DNA of 5,111 bases from Proteobacteria bacterium UBA2996 (lineage in GTDB: Bacteria; Pseudomonadota; Gammaproteobacteria; Arenicellales; UBA868): the NCBI GenBank assembly GCA_002346525.1, contig DDZY01000135.1, forward strand, positions 1 through 5,111, given 5' to 3'. Position numbers and translations under genes: made by a program. This document shows positions 1-5,111 of the stretch, one piece after another (position 1 is the first letter of the stretch; each line of letters opens with the position of its first letter). The notes under the pieces were generated by a model. It made no database searches. It worked only from the letters and a program-made list of their open reading frames with translations, and was not told the DNA's origin.

Positions 1-125
1 CCGGTCTTGGTGGTGCTGATTTCCAGCGCCCCAGCAAAAGGCAAGCCAAGGAAGTCTTCATAGAAGGCGCGCGTCTCTTCCGAGTCGCGGCAGCGGTAGG
101 CGTTGTGATGCAGTCCCTTAATCAT
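1..125 (-). CDS. VOC family (glyoxalase/bleomycin-resistance fold) protein, N-terminal fragment
   Basis: Only the first 41 codons lie in the window; the gene runs off the low-coordinate edge. The reading begins MIKGLHHNAYRCRDSEETRA and continues with FYEDFLGLPF. This is the standard opening of a vicinal-oxygen-chelate module: a first beta strand carrying a likely metal-ligand His (H6 or H7), then the helix that pairs substrate-side residues with FYxDxLGL. VOC proteins are cytosolic metalloenzymes (glyoxalase I, extradiol dioxygenases, epimerases, fosfomycin-type resistance) or binding proteins, and the subtype cannot be read from this fragment. The ATG has a plausible AAGAG ribosome site 8 bases upstream (134-138). 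The stop of the oxygenase gene lies only 20 bases upstream, so the two are probably co-transcribed. The family is confident; the substrate is unknown. Confidence 0.8.
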   Translation of the reverse strand, partial: MIKGLHHNAYRCRDSEETRAFYEDFLGLPFAGALEISTTKT

Positions 126-145
126 CAGTCTGGCTCTTGGAGGTC

Positions 146-1012
146 TCAGTCCATGAGGTTGTCAGCGCGCACGCGTTGTGCCTGGGCTTCAAGATGCGCG
201 TCGGTAACTTTACCGTAAAGCTCGCGCGTGCGTTCGACGCTGCCGATCATCCCGGGCTTTTCCGCAAAGGACATAATAAGCAGCAGGCGATCCGACGGGC
301 CGGAGTTTTTGGTGACCCGGTGCAGGGAAAACCTGCCCAGGAACAACTGAAGATCACCCGGCGCGAGCTTGAGGCGGATTACCTGCCGGGCATCACCCGA
401 GAGCACCGCCCGTACGTCCTCGTAGCACTCATCTTCTGCATTTCTAAGATTCGGAGCATATTCAAAATGCCCGCCGCTGGTCGCACTTTTGAGCAGCATG
501 GTGATCGTGAACTCGTTGGTGTCAAAGTGCCAATTGAACTGACTGCCCGGCGTCAGCACATTGACGATCATGTTCGAAACCGGATCGTCATAGATATACA
601 ACTTATCCTTGCCAAGGCAGTCCTGAATAAAGTTTATCAACGGCGGCCACAGGTAGAGCGCGAGACTTGCAGTTAATAAATCGTAGCAGTCACTCGTGAT
701 GAAACCGTTAGTCCGTTCGAGAAAGATGCGCCTGGGGTGGTCTTCGGCAAGCGACGGATCGTCCGAAGAGAAATACACGTTGGTTTTTTTGTTGGCAGAA
801 AAGTAGGCCAGTCGCCGGCGCTCCTTCGCTTCACCAAGCAGGCGAGACAAACCAAGCGAACTCAAAAAGCCGGGGATCACGGCGCATCCGTCTTGCTCAA
901 GCTGAGCCCGGATCAATGAAAGCGTCTTGCAGTACCGATCGTCTTGAGGGTTATCCAGAGGGTAGCGTGCAATATCAACAAGCGACGCAGGATGAATGGG
1001 ATGTTCCGGCAT
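146..1012 (-). CDS. 2-oxoglutarate/Fe(II)-dependent oxygenase, BesD/HalD-like family with HxD motif (probable hydroxylase)
   Basis: The product is 288 residues and cytosolic, with no signal peptide or membrane segment. Numbered from the ATG at 1012, the iron-binding facial triad is visible as H162-F-D164 in WHFDTNEFTITMLL, followed by H231 in SLHRVT and by R242 in SDRLLLIMS, the usual 2-oxoglutarate carboxylate anchor. The HFDxNEFTxTLLL stretch, the following GGHFEYAPN, the APGDLQLFLGR strand before the distal His, and the tail RTRELYGKVTDAHL resemble the BesD/HalD group, which includes free-amino-acid radical halogenases. Halogenases of that group have Gly where this protein has D164, so hydroxylation (or another oxidation) is the better prediction. 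The substrate is unknown; an amino acid is an inference from the family. The ATG at 1012 is chosen over the in-frame GTG at 1048 because AGGAAG sits 5 bases upstream of the ATG, whereas the GTG has no Shine-Dalgarno sequence. The VOC gene follows 20 bases downstream. Confidence 0.82.
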   Translation of the reverse strand: MPEHPIHPASLVDIARYPLDNPQDDRYCKTLSLIRAQLEQDGCAVIPGFLSSLGLSRLLGEAKERRRLAYFSANKKTNVYFSSDDPSLAEDHPRRIFLERTNGFITSDCYDLLTASLALYLWPPLINFIQDCLGKDKLYIYDDPVSNMIVNVLTPGSQFNWHFDTNEFTITMLLKSATSGGHFEYAPNLRNAEDECYEDVRAVLSGDARQVIRLKLAPGDLQLFLGRFSLHRVTKNSGPSDRLLLIMSFAEKPGMIGSVERTRELYGKVTDAHLEAQAQRVRADNLMD

Positions 1013-1017
1013 GGCAA

Positions 1018-1023
1018 CTTCCT
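1018..1023 (-). promoter_or_regulatory. Ribosome binding site deciding the oxygenase start
   Basis: The minus strand reads AGGAAG, then TTGCC, then ATG (1012-1010). This is a near-consensus Shine-Dalgarno sequence with 5-base spacing. It supports the ATG start over the GTG 36 bases upstream, which is preceded by the AT-rich AAATAATTC. Confidence 0.7.
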
Positions 1024-1142
1024 GGCGTAGTGAATGCCGCTCAGGCACGAATTATTTTCAAAGGCGGTTTCTACGCGGCGTATTCCCGGGGCGACACCTT
1101 TAGTCGGATTTACGCAGGCACGTGACCGACCCTGCGGTTCCG
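1024..1142 (-). promoter_or_regulatory. Gap between pilE and the oxygenase gene, possible promoter region
   Basis: About 130 bases separate the pilE stop from the oxygenase ATG, the largest gap in the window. It is the only place where a separate promoter for the oxygenase-VOC pair would fit. It holds an AT-rich patch at 1049-1060 that reads TGAAAATAAT on the minus strand and could serve as a -10 element, but no convincing -35 lies 16-18 bases upstream. It also holds the palindromic hexamers CCCGGG (1085-1090) and CACGTG (1119-1124). I found no hairpin followed by a T-run, so readthrough from pilE is possible. The assignment rests on position only. Confidence 0.25.
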
Positions 1143-1562
1143 TCACCAGCAACTGTCGGTATCGTCGCCTGTGGCACCCTGAACCCCAAGATGGGTCAGC
1201 GTCAGGGTAGTGCAGTCGGAGTCATTACTGGCCTGACTGCCTTGCGGGGTCGCAGTGAGGGTGAAGCCGCTCGCGGACAGCGCGCCGCCACTCGCGGCAA
1301 CCACATAGTAACCCTCCGGAGAGGTCTGGCTGACTCCGCCGGCACCCACCACCGCACAACTCGCATTGTTGTAGGCTGAAAACTGCGTGTAGCAGCGCTC
1401 AAGTTCCTGGGCCACTTGCAGGAGTGTACTTTGGCCATCCGCCCGGCGACTACGCGTGACGTAATCCGTGTATTGCGGAACCGCAATTGCCGCAAGGATG
1501 CCGATGATCGCGATTACGATCATCAGTTCGATCAGGGTAAAACCTTTTTCTTTTTTTTGCAT
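1143..1562 (-). CDS. pilE: Type IV pilus minor pilin PilE
   Basis: This is a 139-residue prepilin, the usual length for PilE/ComP-type minor pilins. The short basic leader MQKKEKG ends at G7, with F8 as the first mature residue and E12 as the Glu5 of the mature protein, so it should be cleaved and N-methylated by the prepilin peptidase PilD. The hydrophobic helix (about 8-30) anchors it in the inner membrane before assembly. The globular part carries C57 and C69 and then C117 and C138. The ending DCTTLTLTHLGVQGATG followed by DSCW closely matches the C-terminal disulfide loop of PilE and the ComP DNA-uptake receptor family. It lies 44 bases downstream of pilY1, matching the conserved pilY1-pilE order. 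PilE is a low-abundance component of the pilus-tip initiation complex with PilV, PilW, PilX and PilY1. The ribosome site is weak (GGTG 5 bases before ATG). An A8 run covers codons 2-4. A major pilin is less likely given the context and C-terminus. Confidence 0.9.
   Translation of the reverse strand: MQKKEKGFTLIELMIVIAIIGILAAIAVPQYTDYVTRSRRADGQSTLLQVAQELERCYTQFSAYNNASCAVVGAGGVSQTSPEGYYVVAASGGALSASGFTLTATPQGSQASNDSDCTTLTLTHLGVQGATGDDTDSCW
1551..1558 (-). repeat. A8 homopolymer at the pilE start
   Basis: The minus strand reads ATGC, then eight A, G, five A, GG. The run occupies codons 2-4 of pilE and is followed one base later by A5 (1545-1549). Such runs can promote polymerase slippage; whether this one does is not shown. 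Confidence 0.6.
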
Positions 1563-1606
1563 GGCAGCACCGAGGTTCTGACTGAACAGTTTAATCGATC
1601 CGCGGG

Positions 1607-4600
1607 CTAATCCGGGAAGAGTTGCTCCCAGGAGAGCCGTCCGGTGACGGTAGCGTCGTTTGCAATCAGGAGCGTTTCTTCCATGTCAGCACCTTTGTCG
1701 GTGGCGCTACCGGGAGTAAAGCGGCGGTTGCCGATAATCGACGGGCCTGCCGGCATACCTTTATCAGGATCGAGTTTTTTTCCTGCATAACCAACCGAAT
1801 AATCTTCGCCGGTTCTTCCGCCCCCCCCGCTAACGGTGGCAGTATCACCGCTGACAGTCACCACGCCGTCTTCATTGAAGTCGAAAACCGGCGCATCAGG
1901 GCTGCCGCCATTTTCGGTTTTGACTGACATTTCCCATCCGCTTCCACCCGAGGCGCAGACACTGACATCGGGAATGATGCTGTTGAAATAAACGATTTTG
2001 CCCCGCACCAGCGCCTCGGACACGACTCTTTCGCCCTTAGCAGGCAGATCGATGTACCAGCCATACTGGCGACCTGCCATTTTTTCATACTTCACTTTGA
2101 GATATGGATCGAGGACGCGGGCGCCCTTCACCGCGTCATTCAGCAGAAAAGTCTGGCTGGCGAGATGGGATCGGGTGAGGGCGCCGGTGCCGTTGTCCCA
2201 GACACCGTAAAAAGACTGTGTGCTGCTGCGGGTTTTATCTCCATCGGCCAGGAATCGCCCGGTCCCGAACAGCAGCATCAGGTTGGGCGTACTGCCGTTG
2301 GATACGGTCGGATGACGGATTACGGTGGGTTTGGTCGTGATCGACTGGCCGGCACTGCCGCTGAAAAAGGCTTGTTTGCCGTGCGCAAGACTCCACTTGG
2401 TATCGATGCTGTTCGACACATCAAATGCCCAGAGACTGCCATTAAGATCTCCCGCGTAGATGCGGTCAGCGGTGCCGTTGCGGTCCAGATCCACCACGGC
2501 CGGGCTGAAAAGCCCATTACGACTGCTGGTTGAACCCGAACCCGTTGAGATCCGGATGTAATCCGTGCCGTAGATCCAGGTGCCGTCGACGCCCCCGTCG
2601 AGATAAATAATAAAGAGTTGTGCTTCGCCCGCCGTGCTGTCGGTGGCGGTGTCTTCAAGGCCGTTGCCCGTTATCAACGCCCAGCGCCCGTTGTTCATGA
2701 GCACGATAGTAGGCCGGCTGTAGGTATAGCCGAGATGGGCGTCAGTTGCGTTGGTAAATTCCCAGAGCACTGTCTTTGCAGCGTTGCTTTCACGAAACGT
2801 AGACGGATCGGTCACGTCCAGCGCAAACAGACCGCGGCCACCGCCGCCGAGGGTCCCGGCGAGTACCGTGCGCCAGGTCTGGGTCTTGGTATTGGGTCCC
2901 GCAAAAAAAGCATCGCTGACGGTAGGGGTACCGTCAACGTAAAGATTGTTGTGATTGAAATTAGGATCAGTCAGGCGGTGATAGCCTGCGCTGATGCTGG
3001 TACTAAAGAGCGTGCTGGGTGCATACGCAATCACCTCTTTGCCGTCGTTCGCACGAAACCCGTGCAGAAAGCCATCATTTGCACCCACATACACCACGGG
3101 CGTACGACCGCTTTTTGCAGAGGCATAAACCGAATATTTGTTGGAACCCTCGGGAAAACCGCCACCGCTGTCAGGCCACGATTGGCCGGGCTTACCCACA
3201 TAAACCGCGCTGGAGTGCCAGATATCACCGAGCTTGCTACCCCGAACGCGAAAGCTAAAGCCCTTGCCTTCGTGGGCGCGGTTACCCCTTAGGTACTCAA
3301 GTCGTGCCGCGCCTTTCGAGACGTTGCCGCGTGAGCCGTTGGGCTCCGTTCGAAGGTCATGTTGCTGAGCTGAGGTAATCAGGCCCCAACGAAAGGGAAC
3401 ACCTACAGACGCACCCTTTTTAGAGCCTAAGGTCATCATGACGCGGCTACCGTGTCCTGTTGCATCGAGTTTATTTGCGGCGCTCCAGGCCTGGCTGCCT
3501 AGGGAGCCATCACTGTTCAACTCGTACGCGACGAGATCACCTGACCAGTCCTTGGCGTTGAACTTGCTCTGGTAAAGCTGGCTGCCTTCCGTCAGCGAAC
3601 CGGTGCTGAAGGAGACCGCAGCCGCGGAGCCTGACTGGGCAATGCCGCCGGCGACCGCCTCAAGGATCGCGTTGACCGTCGCACTGGTCCCGCGGACATT
3701 ATTCGTCAGTGTGCCCTTGGTTGCGTTGGTCACTACAGAAGCCTGGCCATCGGCCGCGCCCGAACCGAACACACAGGAACCGGTTGCGGTATTACTTCGG
3801 TAATCAATCCCGCGATCTTTGTTATAGGTATTGATCCCGGCCACGATGACGTTGTTGGCCAGTAGCGCAGCGGTGACCTCACTCTTGTCAACGGTGGTAC
3901 TCCAGGAACAGGCATCTCCGAACCAAAGGATGATCCGTCCCGCGTCGTCACGCCAGTCAACGTCATAGCCGCTCGCAAAGCCTTCGTCCGAGCACGTTCC
4001 GGCAGATGGTTTGCCATCGTGGGCGCCAAGAGGATCAATACACTTGCCGTCGGTTTGGCCTCCGCCCGTGGCGAGTTGGTGCAGGGCAAAAAAGTTGGCC
4101 TCGGCCCAGTCGCCGCCGCAGCCTCCCGGGCTGCTGCACGGGCGCCACTCGTTCATGCCCCGCTGCACGAGGCTCTTGGAGTCGGTGAGTGCCTGATTGA
4201 TCTTGAATGCTTTGCGTGCGGCGGTTGTGGGGTCCGAACTGCCGCAGTATCCCCAGCGCCTACAATAATGTGGCCATCGGCCTCCCTCGCACCAGTAGCG
4301 TCTGCACCAGGACCAGGGGCAGGTTTCTCGAGCACAGAACCACGGCCCCGACATGTACTCACGGGGATCACCCCAGTAAGTGGCCACCGCGTACCGGGTA
4401 TCAATACCGGCAAAGCGCGGATCACCTCCCGAGATGGCGTCCAGAATCGTTGAAGCATTGCGTTTGGTGTTGGTGATCGGCCCGCCCATGCTGCCGGTGT
4501 TGTCCATCAGAAAGACCACGTCAGCACGGCAGGAACCGGCATCGGACATCGACTGAGCCTGCACTATCGCCGATGAGACGAGCAGGCCGAGCGCGATTGA

Positions 4601-4645
4601 CAGCCGGGCAACCGCCTTCAGGGGGGTGGATGAAAAAGAACGCAT
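1607..4645 (-). CDS. pilY1: Type IV pilus tip adhesin / assembly factor PilY1 (PilC family)
   Basis: The product is 1012 residues, within the usual PilY1 range. Numbered from the ATG at 4645, residues 1-30 form a Sec signal peptide with probable cleavage after VQA. Residues about 40-330 form a vWA domain: VVFLMDNTGSM gives the MIDAS residues D48, T50 and S52, and LWFGD places another acidic residue at D244. A Cys/Trp-rich stretch lies at about 102-134. From about 510 the PilC/PilY1 beta-propeller begins with VVYVGANDGFLHGFRANDG, the family hallmark. An EF-hand-like calcium loop, DLDRNGTAD (719-727), corresponds to the site known in Pseudomonas PilY1 to control pilus extension and retraction. 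A second loop-like motif, DFNEDGVVT, lies at 922-930. PilY1 sits at the pilus tip or outer surface, primes assembly with the minor pilins, and mediates adhesion and surface sensing. The upstream TGA overlaps the ATG by one base, so translation is probably coupled. A GTG at 4648 is an alternative start. A G8 run lies near the 3' end. Confidence 0.95.
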   Translation of the reverse strand: MRSFSSTPLKAVARLSIALGLLVSSAIVQAQSMSDAGSCRADVVFLMDNTGSMGGPITNTKRNASTILDAISGGDPRFAGIDTRYAVATYWGDPREYMSGPWFCARETCPWSWCRRYWCEGGRWPHYCRRWGYCGSSDPTTAARKAFKINQALTDSKSLVQRGMNEWRPCSSPGGCGGDWAEANFFALHQLATGGGQTDGKCIDPLGAHDGKPSAGTCSDEGFASGYDVDWRDDAGRIILWFGDACSWSTTVDKSEVTAALLANNVIVAGINTYNKDRGIDYRSNTATGSCVFGSGAADGQASVVTNATKGTLTNNVRGTSATVNAILEAVAGGIAQSGSAAAVSFSTGSLTEGSQLYQSKFNAKDWSGDLVAYELNSDGSLGSQAWSAANKLDATGHGSRVMMTLGSKKGASVGVPFRWGLITSAQQHDLRTEPNGSRGNVSKGAARLEYLRGNRAHEGKGFSFRVRGSKLGDIWHSSAVYVGKPGQSWPDSGGGFPEGSNKYSVYASAKSGRTPVVYVGANDGFLHGFRANDGKEVIAYAPSTLFSTSISAGYHRLTDPNFNHNNLYVDGTPTVSDAFFAGPNTKTQTWRTVLAGTLGGGGRGLFALDVTDPSTFRESNAAKTVLWEFTNATDAHLGYTYSRPTIVLMNNGRWALITGNGLEDTATDSTAGEAQLFIIYLDGGVDGTWIYGTDYIRISTGSGSTSSRNGLFSPAVVDLDRNGTADRIYAGDLNGSLWAFDVSNSIDTKWSLAHGKQAFFSGSAGQSITTKPTVIRHPTVSNGSTPNLMLLFGTGRFLADGDKTRSSTQSFYGVWDNGTGALTRSHLASQTFLLNDAVKGARVLDPYLKVKYEKMAGRQYGWYIDLPAKGERVVSEALVRGKIVYFNSIIPDVSVCASGGSGWEMSVKTENGGSPDAPVFDFNEDGVVTVSGDTATVSGGGGRTGEDYSVGYAGKKLDPDKGMPAGPSIIGNRRFTPGSATDKGADMEETLLIANDATVTGRLSWEQLFPD
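1775..1828 (-). repeat. Paired homopolymers G8 and A7 in the 3' part of pilY1
   Basis: On the coding strand eight G (1828-1821) encode part of a Gly4 stretch, and 39 bases further on seven A (1781-1775) encode Lys-Lys after GGA. Both are in frame in the sequence as given. Loss of one G would change the tail and end at a stop at 1666-1668; gain of one G would end at a stop at 1764-1766. Confidence 0.6.
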
Positions 4646-5109
4646 CACAGTGGCATCACCGGGTTATCCGCGAAGATCACCTGCTGTCCGTCCGGAAAGG
4701 TAAAACCGTCCATGGACTCAACCGGGATCTCGGAAAACAGCGTGACACCGATGGTGTTGATGACGCCTGCATTGGTGCAGATAAATTCCCATCCCGCACT
4801 GATCCCCGGTCCGGCGTCTGCGTTCCCCGAGTGCCGGATCACGTCCGCTTCACTGACTTCGCAGCCGGCAGCTTCGGGAAGCAAAAATGCGCGAGACACG
4901 TCACGCAGCACCATGCTTAACGTTTGGAGTCGGGTATTGGCGGCGCTCGCCGTGTCAGCCACCGCGGCAGCGGGAATGTCGGCAGTCAGCAGCAAATTGG
5001 CGCCGATACGTGCCGCGGTGACGGTAACGCGCCCTGGGGCGCCGGACTGCGTCCAGCCGACGCTGGCGCAGAACAGGCAGACCGTGACAGAGATGATCAG
5101 TCGCTTCAT
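4645..5109 (-). CDS. Small exported protein resembling the ZrgA/DUF2796 family, coupled to pilY1
   Basis: The product is 154 residues. An N-terminal signal sequence (MKRLIISVTVCLFCASVG, then WTQSG) points to export to the periplasm; C14 is not in a proper lipobox, so a lipoprotein is unlikely. The mature part opens with NLLLTADIPAAAV (39-50) and continues with AFLLPEAAGCEVSEADV (74-90), WEFIC (107-111), TLFSEIP (123-129) and a final PDGQQ (139-143). This order of a Leu-rich strand, FxLPxAAxC, a second Cys, LFxxxP and a terminal GQ resembles DUF2796/ZrgA, a family linked to zinc uptake in Vibrio. I made this comparison from memory. The His-rich stretch common in that family is absent (a single His, H93), so a metal role is doubtful. 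C83 and C111 probably form a disulfide. It has no prepilin N-terminus, so it is not PilX even though it occupies PilX's usual place. The ATG is only 2 bases from the window edge, so its ribosome site cannot be seen. Confidence 0.75.
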   Translation of the reverse strand: MKRLIISVTVCLFCASVGWTQSGAPGRVTVTAARIGANLLLTADIPAAAVADTASAANTRLQTLSMVLRDVSRAFLLPEAAGCEVSEADVIRHSGNADAGPGISAGWEFICTNAGVINTIGVTLFSEIPVESMDGFTFPDGQQVIFADNPVMPL

Positions 5110-5111
5110 AT

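Noticed and set aside
137..676. 179-codon open frame on the plus strand
   Set aside because: It is antisense to the oxygenase, covers its iron-binding motif codons, and has no family resemblance.
146..1012. Calling the oxygenase a halogenase
   Set aside because: The iron-binding motif is HFD with the carboxylate present (D at 523-521). Known halogenases of this group need Gly or Ala there for chloride to bind.
1024..1142. A rho-independent terminator after pilE
   Set aside because: No stem with a following T-run was found on the minus strand; CCCGGG and CACGTG are only six-base palindromes.
1563..1606. ACTGTTCAGT inverted repeat between pilY1 and pilE as an operator or terminator
   Set aside because: The arms are only four bases with a two-base loop, which is expected by chance.
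2618..3292. 224-codon open frame on the plus strand
   Set aside because: It lies wholly antisense to the conserved PilY1 propeller and has no recognisable domain; it is a shadow of GC-rich coding.
4019..4453. Overlapping open frames on both strands across the vWA region
   Set aside because: They are low-complexity Ala/Gly/Pro/Arg-rich products of GC-rich codons opposite or out of frame with pilY1.
4645..5109. Assigning the first gene as pilX from its position
   Set aside because: It has a cleavable Sec-type signal and no long hydrophobic pilin-like N-terminal helix or GF/E5 pattern.

Overview
The window reads as chromosomal DNA from a gammaproteobacterium. The main evidence is the gene order pilY1 then pilE, as in the fimU-pilVWXY1-E minor-pilin cluster of Pseudomonas and relatives, together with the PilE sequence itself. 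I cannot name the genus. Every convincing gene lies on the minus strand, so transcription runs from high to low coordinates.

In transcription order the layout is as follows. (1) 5109-4645: a small exported protein resembling the ZrgA/DUF2796 family. Its stop codon overlaps the start of pilY1. (2) 4645-1607: a full-length PilY1/PilC-type pilus tip adhesin with an N-terminal von Willebrand A (vWA) domain, a C-terminal beta-propeller and a calcium loop. (3) 1562-1143: the minor pilin PilE, with a prepilin leader and two likely disulfides. (4) A gap of about 130 bases with no obvious terminator. (5) 1012-146: a 2-oxoglutarate/Fe(II) oxygenase resembling the BesD/HalD amino-acid halogenase/hydroxylase family, but with the hydroxylase-type HxD motif. 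(6) 125-1: the first 41 codons of a VOC (glyoxalase-fold) metalloprotein, cut by the window edge.

The first three genes form a tightly packed type IV pilus block. PilY1 and the minor pilins are known to form the pilus-tip initiation complex, and the small exported protein is a coupled partner of unknown role. The oxygenase and VOC genes are 20 bases apart and look like a separate two-gene metabolic unit, possibly modifying and then processing a small molecule.

The best leads are the HxD member of a halogenase-like family paired with a VOC protein, the Cys/Trp-rich insert in the PilY1 vWA domain, the DUF2796-like gene in the position where pilX is expected, and homopolymer tracts (G8 and A7 in pilY1, A8 at the pilE start) that could cause slippage. 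I saw no tRNA, rRNA, CRISPR array, insertion sequence or clear terminator.
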